Shown here piece after piece: positions 27,161-39,056 of a stretch of DNA of 64,000 nucleotides; within the stretch, counting starts at the first letter, position 1, and every line of letters starts with the position of its first letter. The DNA lies in assembly GCF_943737005.1 (NCBI RefSeq), contig NZ_CALSFU010000001.1:302670-366669 (forward strand), read 5' to 3'. The notes beneath the pieces were generated by a model. It was not told where the DNA came from and ran no database searches. It saw only the letters and a list, made by a program, of their open reading frames with translations. Made by a program: the position numbers and the translations under genes. Source of the DNA: Achromobacter sp. Marseille-Q4962 (lineage in GTDB: Bacteria; Pseudomonadota; Gammaproteobacteria; Burkholderiales; Burkholderiaceae_B).

Positions 27161-28031
27161 TGCCTTCGGCCTCCTGGCGGTCGGTTTGCGCGCGCTCGAC
27201 GTCCACCTGCAGCACGAGGAAGTGGCGGTAGCGTTCGGGGTGGGCCAGCGGCTCGCACAGGGCCCGCGCGAAACCCGACGCGGTGTCGCGCTCGACGGCT
27301 GTCACCTTGGCCACCGGCAGGCCGGCGGGAAACAGGCCGCCCACGCCGCTGGTGACGATGGTGTCGCCTTCCTTGATGTCGGCGTTGGCCGCCAGATAGC
27401 GCACTTCCATCTTGCCCGGCGAATTGCCGCCGAAGGCGATGAGCCGCAGGCCGTTGCGCAGTAGCTGCACGGGGATGGACACCTGCTCGTCGGTGACCAG
27501 GGCGGCCTCGGCCGTCATGGGCGTGACGCGCACGATCTGGCCCACCACGCCGCCTTCGTCGATGACCGGCATGCCCGGCGCCAGGCCGGCCTTGCTGCCC
27601 TTGTTGAACACCAGACGCTGGTTGAAGGCGTTGGTGGGCTCGTACAGCACCTCGACCACCACGGCCGACTGGGCCACGGTGTCGGTCACGCCCAGCAGGC
27701 GCCGCAACTGCGAGTTCTCGGCGGCAAGCTGCGCCGCGTGAGTGGCCACCTGCGCCAACTCGATGCGCTGGCGCTGCAGCGCCTCGTTCTCGGTGCGGAT
27801 GAGGTTGGCGGCGTTGACCCACTCGTTGACCTGCTGGACCAGGTCGCGCGGGGCCATCACGGCGCGCTGGAACGGATAGAGGGCCACGGATATCGCCCGG
27901 CGCGCCGGCTCCAGCATGCGCCATTGGGAATCGAGGACGATGAGCGCCAGAGCCAGGACGACCAGGACGGCCAGCCTCACCTCCGCGGGTGGGCCGCGCC
28001 TGAATAGGGGGGGAGTCCCTTGTCGTTGCAT
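27147..28031 (-). CDS. mreC: Rod-shape determining protein MreC
   Basis: Bitopic periplasmic scaffold linking MreB to PBP2, 294 residues. A hydrophobic helix near residues 18-38 (VRLAVLVVLALALIVLD), a coiled-coil stretch (about 65-110, ending AAENSQLRRLLG) and the beta-sandwich core with DEGGVVGQIVRVTPMTAEAALVTDEQ and TSGVGGLFPAGLPVAKV. Length is close to the usual 280-370. Lies 84 nt downstream of mreB. Confidence 0.93.
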   Translation of the reverse strand: MQRQGTPPLFRRGPPAEVRLAVLVVLALALIVLDSQWRMLEPARRAISVALYPFQRAVMAPRDLVQQVNEWVNAANLIRTENEALQRQRIELAQVATHAAQLAAENSQLRRLLGVTDTVAQSAVVVEVLYEPTNAFNQRLVFNKGSKAGLAPGMPVIDEGGVVGQIVRVTPMTAEAALVTDEQVSIPVQLLRNGLRLIAFGGNSPGKMEVRYLAANADIKEGDTIVTSGVGGLFPAGLPVAKVTAVERDTASGFARALCEPLAHPERYRHFLVLQVDVERAQTDRQEAEGNGSE

Positions 28032-28115
28032 GAATCTCAGCCCGGGCGCCCGCGCCCGCCGCCCCCGCCGGGGCCGCAGCCCGAAGCAGGCGGGGCTCCG
28101 TGCCGGCGGGCGGAC

Positions 28116-29165
<1,050 letters not shown>

Positions 29166-29273
29166 TCAGCTGAATTCTGGGGGGAACGGGAATCTGGGCC
29201 GTGGGGCGTGTGGCCCGCTTCGGAACCGGACGCCGGGCGGGCGCGCCAGGTCTTCACGGCGATTAAACCGTGA

Positions 29274-29288
29274 ATCATAACTTATAAT
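29274..29288. promoter_or_regulatory. Divergent -10 elements for mreB and gatC
   Basis: TATAAT at 29283-29288 (plus) faces gatC and TATGAT, read on the minus strand from 29279-29274, faces mreB. The two -10s are only 3 nt apart, so polymerase binding in one direction should hinder the other. The surrounding A/T-rich island (29264-29312) stands out from its GC-rich flanks; -35 elements are weak. Confidence 0.45.
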
Positions 29289-29399
29289 TTCCGAGGAAAT
29301 AGCGCATAAATCCAGGCTATTCAAGCTTTGTAACGGGTTGGGCGCGTGCATACTGCCCCCTCCCGCCCTTCGGCCTTCGCTACTCGATTTGCAATCCCC

Positions 29400-29708
29400 A
29401 TGGCGCTCAACGACACAGATGTGGCCCGCATTGCCCGGCTGGCCAGAATCGAACTGACCCCCGACCAGCGCGCAGTCGCGCAGGCCGAACTGAACGGCAT
29501 CCTCCACCTCATCGAACGGCTCCAGTCCGTGGACACCCAGGGCGTGGAGCCGCTGGCCCACCCGCTCTCGGCGCACGAGGACATCGCCCTGCGCCTGCGC
29601 GAAGACGCCGTGACGGAACCCTCCTCGGAAGCGCGGCGCCAGGAGCTCCTGGCCAACGCCCCCGAAGCCCAGGACGGCCTGTTCCTGGTTCCCAAGGTGA
29701 TCGAATAA
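29400..29708 (+). CDS. gatC: Asp/Glu-tRNA amidotransferase subunit C
   Basis: Small subunit that stabilises the GatA-GatB complex, which converts Asp-tRNA(Asn) and/or Glu-tRNA(Gln) to the amide forms. The 102-residue product has the family opening DVARIARLARIELTPDQ and the SVDTQGVEPLAHPL stretch. The in-frame sequence upstream to 29346 is not needed by the family, so the ATG at 29400 is chosen. gatA follows after 3 nt. Confidence 0.94.
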   Translation: MALNDTDVARIARLARIELTPDQRAVAQAELNGILHLIERLQSVDTQGVEPLAHPLSAHEDIALRLREDAVTEPSSEARRQELLANAPEAQDGLFLVPKVIE

Positions 29709-29711
29709 GTC

Positions 29712-31259
29712 ATGACCAAACTCGCCCTGCACACCGAATTCGGGGACATCGCCGGCCTGCGCGCCGCGCTGGCCCAACGCAAGGTCAGCGCCGTCGAGCT
29801 GGCGCAGAGCAGCCTCGCGGCCGCCGAGGCGGCGCGCGACCTGAATGCCTTCTTACATATTGATGCCGAATTGACGCTGGCCCAGGCCCGCGCCGCCGAC
29901 GAGGCCCTGGCCGCCGGCAACGCCGGCCCCCTGGCGGGCATTCCCATCGCCCACAAAGACGCCTTCGTCACGCGCGGCTGGCGCACCACCGCGGGCAGCA
30001 AGATGCTCGAAGGCTACCTCAGCCCGTTCGACGCCGCCGTGGTCGAGCGCCTGCAGGCCGCCGGCGCAGTTTCCATCGGCAAGCTCAACTGCGACGAGTT
30101 CGCCATGGGCTCGGGCAACGAGAACTCCGCCTACGGCCCCGTGAAAAACCCCTGGGATCCGGCCGCCGTGCCGGGCGGCTCCTCGGGCGGCTCGGCCGCC
30201 GCCGTGGCCGCCCGCCTGGTGCCCGCGGCCACCGGCACCGACACCGGGGGCTCGGTGCGCCAGCCCGCCGCGCTGTGCGGCGTGAGCGGCATCAAGCCCA
30301 CCTACGGCACCGTGTCGCGCTACGGCATCGTGGCCTTCGGCTCCAGCCTGGACCAGGCCGGCCCGCTGGCCGCCAGCAGCCGCGACCTGCTCGAAATCCT
30401 CGACCTCGTCAGCGGCTTCGATCCGCGCGACGCGACCAGCCTGACGCAATGCGACGGCCAGCCCAACGAGCCCGGCCGGGTGCGGCGCGCCTTCGACACC
30501 GCCCAGGCGGGCTTCGACGCCGCCGGCAGCCAGCCCCTCAAGGGCCTGCGCATCGGCGTGCCGGCCGAGTACTTCGGCGCCGGCCTGGCGCCCGACGTGG
30601 CCGCCGCCGTGGAGGCCGCCCTGGCGCAATTCGAGGCGCTGGGCGCCGAGCGCGTGGCGGTGTCGCTGCCCCGCACCGAGCTGGCCATTCCCGCGTACTA
30701 CGTCATCGCCCCCGCCGAAGCCTCCAGCAACCTGGCGCGCTACGACGGCGTGCGCTATGGCCACCGCGCCGCCCGGTACGGCGACCTGAACGACATGATC
30801 GGCCGCTCGCGCGCCGAGGGCTTCGGCGACGAAGTCAAGCGCCGCATCCTCATCGGCACCTACGTGCTGTCCCACGGCTACTACGACGCGTACTACCTGC
30901 AGGCGCAGCGCCTGCGCCGCCTGATCGCCCAGGACTTCCAGCGCGCCTTCGCCGGCCAGTGCGACGTCATCATGGGGCCGGTCACGCCCACGGTGGCCAA
31001 GAACATCGGCGAGAACCGCGACGATCCCACGGCCGACTGGCTGGCCGACGTGTACACGCTGGGCGTGAGCCTGGCCGGCCTGCCCGCCATGTCCGTGCCT
31101 TGCGGCTTCGGCGGAGATGGACGGCCCGGCGGTGCCGGCGGCCATCAGCGCCCGGTCGGCCTGCAGATCATCGGCAACTACTTCGACGAAGGCCGCCTGC
31201 TGGCCATCGCCGACCGCTATCAACAGGTCACCGACTGGCACAAGCGCTCGCCGCGTTGA
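29712..31259 (+). CDS. gatA: Asp/Glu-tRNA amidotransferase subunit A
   Basis: Amidase-signature subunit releasing ammonia from glutamine. The 515-residue product has the catalytic Ser-cisSer-Lys elements: [14 protein letters not shown] (lysine), the Gly/Ser-rich [15 protein letters not shown] and [13 protein letters not shown] (nucleophile serine). A short Gly-rich insert ([18 protein letters not shown]) lies near the C-terminus. Directly follows gatC. Confidence 0.97.
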   Translation: MTKLALHTEFGDIAGLRAALAQRKVSAVELAQSSLAAAEAARDLNAFLHIDAELTLAQARAADEALAAGNAGPLAGIPIAHKDAFVTRGWRTTAGSKMLEGYLSPFDAAVVERLQAAGAVSIGKLNCDEFAMGSGNENSAYGPVKNPWDPAAVPGGSSGGSAAAVAARLVPAATGTDTGGSVRQPAALCGVSGIKPTYGTVSRYGIVAFGSSLDQAGPLAASSRDLLEILDLVSGFDPRDATSLTQCDGQPNEPGRVRRAFDTAQAGFDAAGSQPLKGLRIGVPAEYFGAGLAPDVAAAVEAALAQFEALGAERVAVSLPRTELAIPAYYVIAPAEASSNLARYDGVRYGHRAARYGDLNDMIGRSRAEGFGDEVKRRILIGTYVLSHGYYDAYYLQAQRLRRLIAQDFQRAFAGQCDVIMGPVTPTVAKNIGENRDDPTADWLADVYTLGVSLAGLPAMSVPCGFGGDGRPGGAGGHQRPVGLQIIGNYFDEGRLLAIADRYQQVTDWHKRSPR

Positions 31260-31320
31260 CGAGGCCCGGCGGCAGGGCGGCGGCGCCCTGCCCCGGCACT
31301 CTTGATTGGAATCAGAAACA

Positions 31321-32778
31321 ATGAACTGGGAAATCGTCATCGGCCTGGAAACGCACGCCCAGCTTTCCACCGACTCCAAGATTTTTTCGGGCAGCAGCAC
31401 CCGGTTCGGCGCCGCGCCCAACACGCAGGCCAACGTGGTCGACCTGGCGCTGCCCGGCAGCCTGCCCGTGATGAACCGCGGCGCGGCCGAGCGCGCCATC
31501 CGCTTCGGCCTGGCCGTGGGCGCGGAGATCGCGCCGCGCTCGGTGTTCGCCCGCAAGAACTACTTCTACCCCGACCTGCCCAAGGGCTACCAGATCAGCC
31601 AGTACGAGCTGCCGGTGGTAGTGGGCGGCGCCATCTCCTTTTTCGTGGGCGAGGAAGAGAAAACCGTGCGCCTGACCCGCGCCCACCTGGAAGAAGACGC
31701 GGGCAAGTCGCTGCACGACGCCTTCAACCTGTCCAACGGCGCGCCGGCCAGCGGCATCGACCTCAACCGCGCCGGCACGCCGCTGCTGGAAATCGTCACC
31801 GAGCCCGAAATGCGTTCGGCCGCCGAGGCGGTGGCGTATGCGCGCGCCCTGCACAGCCTGGTGGTGTGGCTGGGCATCTGCGACGGCAACATGCAGGAAG
31901 GCTCGTTCCGCTGCGACGCCAACGTATCCGTGCGCCCGGCGGGCCAGAAGGCGTTCGGCACCCGCACCGAGATCAAGAACGTCAATTCGTTCCGCTTCCT
32001 GGAACGCGCCATCCAGTACGAGGCGCGCCGCCAGATCGAGCTCATCGAGGACGGCGGCACGGTGGTGCAGGAAACCCGCCTGTACGACGCCGACCGCGAC
32101 GAAACGCGCAGCATGCGCAGCAAGGAAGACGCGCACGACTACCGCTACTTTCCCGACCCCGACCTGCCGCCGCTGGTGATTTCGCGCGAGTGGGTGGAAG
32201 AGGTGCGCGCCGCCATGCCCGAGCTGCCCGCCGCGATGCGCGCACGCTACGAATCGCAGTACGGCCTGCCGGCCTACGACGCGGCGCAGCTCACCGCCAG
32301 CCGCGACCTCGCCGCCTACTTCGAGGCGGTGGCCAATGCCCTGCCCGCCGGCCAGGCCAAGCTGGCCGCCAACTGGATCATGGGCGAAGTGGCCGCCACC
32401 CTGAACAAGGAAGAAAAGGAAATCGCCGAATCGCCGGTTCAGGCGCCCGCGCTGGCCGCCCTCATCGGCCGCATCATCGACGGCACCATTTCCAACAAGA
32501 TCGCCCGCGAAGTCTTCGCCGCCATGTGGGCCGGCGAGCATGGCGGACAGCCCGACGCCATCATCGAGGCCCGCGGCCTGAAGCAGATCAGCGACAGCGG
32601 CGCCATCGGCGCCATGATCGACGAGGTGCTGGCCGCCCACCCCGCGGTGGTCGAGGAATATCGCGCCGGCAAGCAGAAGGCGTTCAACTCGCTGGTGGGC
32701 CAGATCATGAAGGCCGCTCGCGGCAAGGCCAATCCGCAACAGGTCAACGAACTGCTGAAGCAGAAGCTGGACGGCTGA
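31321..32778 (+). CDS. gatB: Asp/Glu-tRNA amidotransferase subunit B
   Basis: Kinase/transamidase subunit that binds and activates the misacylated tRNA. The 485-residue product has the start [14 protein letters not shown], the [18 protein letters not shown] block, [10 protein letters not shown] and a C-terminal YqeY-like helical tail (from about 410) ending [13 protein letters not shown]. The ATG at 31321 is chosen over an in-frame TTG at 31306. Separated from gatA by 61 nt and followed by a strong terminator. Confidence 0.97.
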   Translation: MNWEIVIGLETHAQLSTDSKIFSGSSTRFGAAPNTQANVVDLALPGSLPVMNRGAAERAIRFGLAVGAEIAPRSVFARKNYFYPDLPKGYQISQYELPVVVGGAISFFVGEEEKTVRLTRAHLEEDAGKSLHDAFNLSNGAPASGIDLNRAGTPLLEIVTEPEMRSAAEAVAYARALHSLVVWLGICDGNMQEGSFRCDANVSVRPAGQKAFGTRTEIKNVNSFRFLERAIQYEARRQIELIEDGGTVVQETRLYDADRDETRSMRSKEDAHDYRYFPDPDLPPLVISREWVEEVRAAMPELPAAMRARYESQYGLPAYDAAQLTASRDLAAYFEAVANALPAGQAKLAANWIMGEVAATLNKEEKEIAESPVQAPALAALIGRIIDGTISNKIAREVFAAMWAGEHGGQPDAIIEARGLKQISDSGAIGAMIDEVLAAHPAVVEEYRAGKQKAFNSLVGQIMKAARGKANPQQVNELLKQKLDG

Positions 32779-32833
32779 GCGGGCGGGCAGCGCGTCCTTC
32801 AACGGACGCGTTCAGGCAGCATCAGACGAAGCG

Positions 32834-32862
32834 AAAGGCCGCGGCATCTTGCCGCGGCCTTT
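32834..32862 (+). terminator. Intrinsic terminator of gatCAB
   Basis: 13-bp perfect stem (AAAGGCCGCGGCA) with TCT loop followed by TTTTGTTTG. It begins 55 nt after the gatB stop. A smaller hairpin (CGCGTCC/GGACGCG) precedes it near 32790-32815. Confidence 0.92.
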
Positions 32863-33083
32863 TGTTTGTCCAAGAATGACGTGGTCGCTTCTTGGTCGGG
32901 GCTTGGGCCATGAACTGCAAACGGCATGTTGCGCGCCGAACGCAGTCAACGCGTCTCCGAAGACCAGGTGTTCTCGTTCAACCAGCTTCTCGAACGGTCG
33001 CCCATTTTTCCAGATCCGGACGCGCCGCCGTTCGGCCGTCCGCTGCCCGCGCCGCCCTCTTGCGCGCCAGGGATGCACGCCTG
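32863..33083. other. Intergenic region between the gat terminator and the pyrE stop
   Basis: The gene-free stretch between gatB and pyrE totals 305 nt (32779-33083). Beyond the terminator I see no supported gene; short open frames here overlap in several phases and none has a ribosome site or family resemblance. Confidence 0.5.
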
Positions 33084-33767
33084 TTACACCCCGTACTTCG
33101 TCCGGTAGGCCAGCACCGCGTCGCGGTGCTCGGCGAACGACGCGTCGTCCTGCAGCAGGGCCAGAATGTCAGCCAACGAGGCGATCGACACCACCGGAAT
33201 GCCGTAGGTCTTGGCCACGTCCTGCACGGCGGAATGCGCCGACAGGGCGTCGTCCGGGCCCGCGCGCTCCATGCGGTCCATGGCGATCAGCACGGCGGCG
33301 GGCTCGGCGCCGGCAGCGCGGATGATCTCCACCGACTCGCGCACCGAGGTGCCCGCGGTAATGACGTCGTCGATGATGACCACCTTGCCGGCCAGCGGCG
33401 CGCCCACCAGGGTGCCGCCCTCGCCGTGGTCCTTGGCTTCCTTGCGGTTGTAGGCAAAAGGCACGTCGCTCTTGCCCTGCATGGCGGGATGGCCCGCCAG
33501 CGCGACCGCGGTGGCGGTGGCCAGCGGGATGCCCTTGTAGGCCGGGCCGAACAGCATATCGAAAGCCACGCCGGAATCCAGCAGCGCCTGGGCATAGAAC
33601 CGGGCCAGCCGGCCCACCGAGCGGCCGCTGTTGAACAGGCCGGCGTTGAAGAAATACGGGCTGATGCGCCCCGACTTGACCTTGAAGCTGCCGAACCGCA
33701 ACACGCCTTCATCGAGGGCGAAACGGACGAAATCGAGAGAGGTGGCGGAGTTCTGGGAGGCGGTCAT
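33084..33767 (-). CDS. pyrE: Orotate phosphoribosyltransferase
   Basis: Fifth step of pyrimidine synthesis, joining orotate to PRPP to make OMP. The 227-residue product has [19 protein letters not shown] (orotate/PRPP region), the lysine-bearing [13 protein letters not shown] loop and the PRPP-binding [18 protein letters not shown] start it at the ATG at 33767; the longer upstream frame adds nothing conserved. On the minus strand TAAAAT near 33806 is a likely -10, giving a leader of about 25-30 nt. Divergent from xth. Confidence 0.95.
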   Translation of the reverse strand: MTASQNSATSLDFVRFALDEGVLRFGSFKVKSGRISPYFFNAGLFNSGRSVGRLARFYAQALLDSGVAFDMLFGPAYKGIPLATATAVALAGHPAMQGKSDVPFAYNRKEAKDHGEGGTLVGAPLAGKVVIIDDVITAGTSVRESVEIIRAAGAEPAAVLIAMDRMERAGPDDALSAHSAVQDVAKTYGIPVVSIASLADILALLQDDASFAEHRDAVLAYRTKYGV

Positions 33768-33893
33768 GCGGCGGAGTCCGGGAGTGGCAAACCCCGGGAT
33801 TTTATCGCCTCTTGCCCGCATCCGGCCTGCCTCCTCCCGGGCGCCGCGGCAGCGGGCACGCCCCCGGCCGGGCGCATGCCGGGGGCGAGTCGG

Positions 33894-33899
33894 TTAAAT
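33894..33899 (+). promoter_or_regulatory. -10-like TTAAAT for xth
   Basis: TTAAAT followed by 7 nt and an A at 33907, the likely first transcribed base, leaving a 50-nt leader with an AGGAG ribosome site before the GTG start at 33957. Unlike at ptsN, the leader here is normal. Confidence 0.35.
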
Positions 33900-33956
33900 T
33901 CCTGCCATTGCACGGGGCCGGTCCGCAGGCCCCGCCGGTTTTACAGGAGTCCCGCT

Positions 33957-34748
33957 GTGCTGCGCATCACCTCGATCAACCTCAATGGCATACGCTCCGC
34001 GTTCCGCAAGGGCCTGCAGCCCTGGATGGCGGCCCACGCCGCCGACATTCTCTGCCTGCAGGAAATCAAGATTTCCGAATCCGACCTGACCGACGAGCTG
34101 CGCCATCCGCCCGGCTACACGGGCCACTTCCTGCACGCCGCCAAGAAAGGATACAGCGGCGTGGGCATCTACCTGCGCGACCCGGCCGAGCGCGTGCACA
34201 CGGGCCTGGGCTGCGAAGAGTTCGACCCCGAAGGCCGCATCATCCGCGCCGACTGGAAGAGCCTCTCGGTCATCAGCGCCTACCTGCCGTCCGGCTCCAG
34301 CGGCGACGAGCGCCAGCAGGCCAAATACCGCTTCCTGGACCGCTTCGGCCCCTGGCTCGACAGCCTGATGGACGAGCACCGCAAGACCGGCCGCGAATTC
34401 GTCATCTGCGGCGACTGGAACATCGCCCACAAGGAAATCGACCTCAAGAACTGGAAGGGCAACATGAAGAACTCGGGCTTCCTGCCCGAGGAACGCGCCT
34501 GGCTGAGCGAGGTCTTCGACAAGCGCGGTTTCGTGGACGTGTTCCGCACACTGGACGACCGGCCCGAGCAATACACCTGGTGGAGCAACCGCGGCCAGGC
34601 CTGGGCCAAGAACGTGGGGTGGCGCATCGACTACCAGATCGCCACCCCCGGCATCGCCGCCCGGGCGCGCACCGCATCCATCTACAAGGACGAGCGTTTC
34701 TCCGACCACGCGCCTCTTACCATCGACTACGACGCCACGCTGTCGTGA
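33957..34748 (+). CDS. xth: Exodeoxyribonuclease III / AP endonuclease (ExoA type)
   Basis: DNA-repair nuclease cutting at abasic sites and removing 3' blocks. The 263-residue product has LRITSINLNGIRSAF, the metal-binding glutamate in ILCLQEIKI, the active-site ICGDWNIAHKEIDLKNWKGN and the C-terminal FSDHAPLTIDY. The start is a GTG at 33957 with AGGAG at 33945-33949; no ATG is present at the conserved N-terminus. Divergent from pyrE. Confidence 0.94.
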   Translation: MLRITSINLNGIRSAFRKGLQPWMAAHAADILCLQEIKISESDLTDELRHPPGYTGHFLHAAKKGYSGVGIYLRDPAERVHTGLGCEEFDPEGRIIRADWKSLSVISAYLPSGSSGDERQQAKYRFLDRFGPWLDSLMDEHRKTGREFVICGDWNIAHKEIDLKNWKGNMKNSGFLPEERAWLSEVFDKRGFVDVFRTLDDRPEQYTWWSNRGQAWAKNVGWRIDYQIATPGIAARARTASIYKDERFSDHAPLTIDYDATLS

Positions 34749-34768
34749 TCGCGAGCGTTGCGCAAGCG

Positions 34769-34897
34769 CCCCAATAAATAAGGGACGTAACATAAGCCCA
34801 AACACCCCACAGGGCTGGGAAAAGCGGGGACTGCCTGCCAAACCGGCAAGGGACGGCCTCGTCCCGCCCCCGTTTCACACGGCACAATTTATTGGGG
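34769..34897. repeat. Small inverted-repeat-bounded element, MITE- or REP-like
   Basis: 129 nt bounded by perfect 11-bp inverted repeats CCCCAATAAAT / ATTTATTGGGG. Inside are two hairpins: TGCC-aaacc-GGCA and GGGACG-GCCT-CGTCCC, and G/C blocks that could pair further. The A/T-rich ends contrast with the GC-rich interior and with the surrounding genes. No open frame of substance and no clear target-site duplication. It may double as the xth transcription end. What it derives from cannot be settled without a genome-wide search for copies. Confidence 0.5.
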
Positions 34898-35169
34898 ACA
34901 TGTCTGAAGCTGGCAATTTTGCTGGGTTTACCGAAACAGGGCCGGTAGATACGAGGGAGCCGCCATCCGTTCCACGTTAATACGACCCCATTTAAATAGC
35001 AAAATTTTTCCTTGTATATCAATGCCCTGGAGCATTTTCCTATTTTGCGCAGGGCAACATTTTGATCCTACAATTCCGCACCACGTCGGTGCGTCATCTG
35101 CACCAAAACGAATATAGGCGCCCTGATCCGGCGCATTTTTTGCCCCCATCCGGGGCATCCAAGGAGAGG
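34898..35169. promoter_or_regulatory. A/T-rich leader region with putative gdhA promoter
   Basis: Together with the element before it this makes a 421-nt gene-free gap. The composition is clearly more A/T-rich than neighbours (for example ATTTAAATAG near 34993 and ATTTTTCC near 35006). A candidate promoter is TTGCGC (35045-35050) with TACAAT (35069-35074), spacer 18 nt, giving a leader near 88 nt. Confidence 0.4.
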
Positions 35170-36516
<1,347 letters not shown>

Positions 36517-36546
36517 CGGAACCGCCCGCGGCGGGGCGGAGCCGGC

Positions 36547-37038
36547 TCAGTGCTTCATCCCGCCGTGGCCATGGTCCATGCCGGGCATGTGGCCCGCCGG
36601 CTTCACTTTGAACTGCACGGCCACTTCGCCGGCCCGCTCGAACTTGAGCGTGGCCGGCACGGTGCCGCCCTCGGCGAAGGGCGCCTTCAGCTTGATGAAC
36701 ATGACGTGGTAGCCGCCCGGGCGCAGCTTCACCTCGCCGTCGGCCGGCACGGCGATGCCGCCGTCGACCTGGCGCATCCGGGCCACCCCGTTCTCCGTCT
36801 GCACGGTGTGCAGCTCGACGCGCTCGGCCGCGCTGGAGGTCACCGACAGCAGCCGGTCGGGCGTCTTGGCATCGTTGTCGATATCCAGGTAGCCCGCGCC
36901 GTTGGTCTGGCCGGGCGCCGAGGCGCGCACCCAGAGATCGTCCACCTCGATCTGGCCCACCTTGTAGTCGCCGGCCCAGACCGATCCGGCCGCGCAAAGG
37001 CCAAACGCCGCGATGGCGGCGCAGGTGCGGAATTTCAT
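36547..37038 (-). CDS. PCu(A)C-type periplasmic copper chaperone
   Basis: Periplasmic Cu(I) carrier that in known cases delivers copper to the CuA site of cytochrome oxidase. The 163-residue product has a signal peptide (cleavage near GSVWA-GD, residue 22), a cupredoxin-like DUF461 domain and the expected ligands: a His, ten residues, a Met (HTVQTENGVARM), and about 22 residues later HVM. It ends with a Met/His-rich tail (HMPGMDHGHGGMKH). The start overlaps the stop of the upstream LysR regulator by 4 nt. Confidence 0.9.
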   Translation of the reverse strand: MKFRTCAAIAAFGLCAAGSVWAGDYKVGQIEVDDLWVRASAPGQTNGAGYLDIDNDAKTPDRLLSVTSSAAERVELHTVQTENGVARMRQVDGGIAVPADGEVKLRPGGYHVMFIKLKAPFAEGGTVPATLKFERAGEVAVQFKVKPAGHMPGMDHGHGGMKH

Positions 37039-37976
37039 GAGACATCCTCCTTGTGAACAGGGCCTGGGAACAGACGCTGGCGCCGCCGGACCAGGCTGCG
37101 GGCGGCTGACAGGACCGACTCGGTCAGGGCTTCCATCACCTCGGAGTTTACCCGCCAATGCTGCCAGTAGAGCGGCACATCTTCCCACGCCCGGCTCCGC
37201 AGCAGCACCAGGCGGCCCGCGTCCAGGTGTTCCTGGACCAGCGGCAGGGGATTCATGGTCCAGCCCAGCCCGCCCAGCGTGGCCTGCACGAACGCCCGCG
37301 TGGAAGGCACCCACCACACTGGCGGCTGCCAGGCTTCGCGGCCGGCGATGCGGTGCGCGAAACGGGCCTGCAGGGCGTCCTTGCGGTTGAACACCAGCAC
37401 CGGCGCGCGGGCCAGCGTCGCGGCGCTCACGCCCTGCGCGAAATAGCGCGCATGGAACGCCGGCGTGCAGGTCGCCACATAGCGCATGCTGCCCAGCGCG
37501 TGGATGCGGCAGCCCTGCACCGCGTCGGCCAGCGTGGTCACCGCGCCCAGCACCGCGCCGTTGCGCAGCAACGCCGCCGTGTGGTCCTGGTCTTCGGGCC
37601 GCATGTCCAGCGTGGCGCGGGTGCGCGCCGAGAAGAGCAGCGCGGCCTCCACGAACCAGGTTTCCAGGCTGTCGTGGTTGACCGCCACCGGAATGCTGGC
37701 GTGCGGAACCTCGTCGTCGGCGACGCCCAGGCGGTTGAGCGCTTCGTGCTCCAGCAACGCGGTCTGCTCGGCCAGCTGCACCAGCACCTGGCCGTCGGCC
37801 GTGGCCGCCGCCGGCACGGTGCGCTGAACCAGCAGGCGCCCCATGCGGTCTTCGAGCGACTTGATCCGCTGCGACACGGCCGACGGCGTGACGTTCAGCG
37901 CCACGGCGGCGCGCTCGAAGCTGCCTTCGCGCACCACCGCCGCCAGCGCGCGCAGGTTGCCATGGTCGATTCTCAT
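37035..37976 (-). CDS. argP: LysR-family regulator, ArgP (IciA) type
   Basis: Likely activator of the divergent exporter gene argO in response to arginine or lysine. The 313-residue product has the N-terminal winged helix (LAAVVREGSFERAAVALNVTPSAVSQRIKSLE) and an ArgP-like effector domain (AVNHDSLETWFVEAAL, LVFNRKDALQARF). ArgP homologues are nearly always beside argO/lysE, as here. Unusually, its stop overlaps the start of the copper chaperone gene. Confidence 0.9.
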   Translation of the reverse strand: MRIDHGNLRALAAVVREGSFERAAVALNVTPSAVSQRIKSLEDRMGRLLVQRTVPAAATADGQVLVQLAEQTALLEHEALNRLGVADDEVPHASIPVAVNHDSLETWFVEAALLFSARTRATLDMRPEDQDHTAALLRNGAVLGAVTTLADAVQGCRIHALGSMRYVATCTPAFHARYFAQGVSAATLARAPVLVFNRKDALQARFAHRIAGREAWQPPVWWVPSTRAFVQATLGGLGWTMNPLPLVQEHLDAGRLVLLRSRAWEDVPLYWQHWRVNSEVMEALTESVLSAARSLVRRRQRLFPGPVHKEDVS

Positions 37977-38154
37977 GCGTATGCGCTCCCGTTCCCGATG
38001 ATTAGTTTTGCTTAATATAGCTAAGGAAAATTAGCTTTATTTCATATCGCACGCAAGCCACAATACTGCCAGGCCGCCGCGCAACCCGCGGCGGCCGGCA
38101 TTTCCGCAGGCGCGCCGCGCCGGGTTTCGCACACACAACAGGTTGTACCCAGTC

Positions 38155-38787
38155 ATGTTCGCCACGCTTTCCTCCCCCCTATTCGTTACCGCCTGGGCCA
38201 GCGGCACCGCCACCGGACTGGGGCTGTTCGCCGTCGTGGGCGCGCAGAGCGCGTTCATCCTGCGCCAGGGCCTCATGCGCGCCCACCTGCTGAGCGTGAT
38301 GGCGGTATGCGCCCTGATCGACGCCGTATTCATCTTCGCCAGCGTGTCGGGCCTGCGGGCGCTCACCCAGTGGTTTCCCTGGCTCACGACCGCCGTGCTG
38401 TGGTTCGGCGTGGCCTTTCTCTCCTGGTACGCGCTGCAGTCGGCGTGCCGCGCCTGGCGCGCGCAGGGCGGGCTGGCCGCCGCGCGCGACGTGGTGCCGT
38501 CGCGCCGCGCAGCCATACTGGGCGCGCTGGGGTTTTCGCTGCTGAACCCGCACTTCTGGCTGGACATGGTGGTCGTGGGCTCGCTGGCCCACGGTTTCGA
38601 CGACGCGCGCATGGCATTCGCGGCCGGCGCGCTGACGGCCAGCCTGCTCTGGCTGGCCGTGCTGGGCATCGGCTCGCGGCTGTTCGCCCCATTCTTTTCC
38701 AGCGCGCTGGCCTGGCGCGTGCTGGACGGCGTGATCGCCGTCGTAATGGCCTCGCTGGCCGCGAGCCTGGCGCTCAAGGGCGTCTGA
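38155..38787 (+). CDS. argO: LysE/ArgO family basic amino acid exporter
   Basis: Inner-membrane exporter, 210 residues with about six hydrophobic helices. The family opening GTATGLGLFAVVGAQSAFILRQGL, the FGVAFLSWYALQSACRAWR helix and the GALGFSLLNPHFWLDMVV motif with its Asn-Pro are present. The ATG at 38155 is preceded by an AGG-containing site; a TTG at 38143 is also in frame. Divergent from argP across 178 nt, where the ArgP binding site is expected. Followed by a strong terminator. Confidence 0.92.
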   Translation: MFATLSSPLFVTAWASGTATGLGLFAVVGAQSAFILRQGLMRAHLLSVMAVCALIDAVFIFASVSGLRALTQWFPWLTTAVLWFGVAFLSWYALQSACRAWRAQGGLAAARDVVPSRRAAILGALGFSLLNPHFWLDMVVVGSLAHGFDDARMAFAAGALTASLLWLAVLGIGSRLFAPFFSSALAWRVLDGVIAVVMASLAASLALKGV

Positions 38788-38819
38788 AGCCGCCCGCCTG
38801 CCCGCCGCCTGCCGCGCCG

Positions 38820-38857
38820 AAGCGCCTCTCCCCCGGGGAGCAGGCGCTTTTTCTTTT
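38820..38857 (+). terminator. Intrinsic terminator of argO
   Basis: Long hairpin: AAGCGCCT / AGGCGCTT outer stem, CTCCCC / GGGGAG inner stem with one bulged C, then TTTCTTTT. It starts 33 nt after the argO stop. Confidence 0.9.
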
Positions 38858-39056
38858 GCGGCGCAGCAATGACAGGCATGCCGGTGTCCATTAACTAGGG
38901 ATTTATACCGACAAGCGCCCCGCGGTCAGATTCGCGTAAGTGACGGAGCCGACAGTCACTGTTCGCAGCAACAGGAGGAGCGCCAACACCGCAACACGCC
39001 GCCAGGCGCCGGCATCCGGTTTTCCATGCAGTTCCACCAAGACAACGGAGACATCA

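Noticed and set aside
34750..34910. Target-site duplication flanking the 129-nt element
   Set aside because: The bases outside the two inverted repeats do not match, so recent insertion with duplication is not supported.
34717..35022. A 101-codon minus-strand frame between xth and gdhA
   Set aside because: It overlaps the inverted-repeat element and the end of xth, has no ribosome site and no recognisable domain; probably chance.
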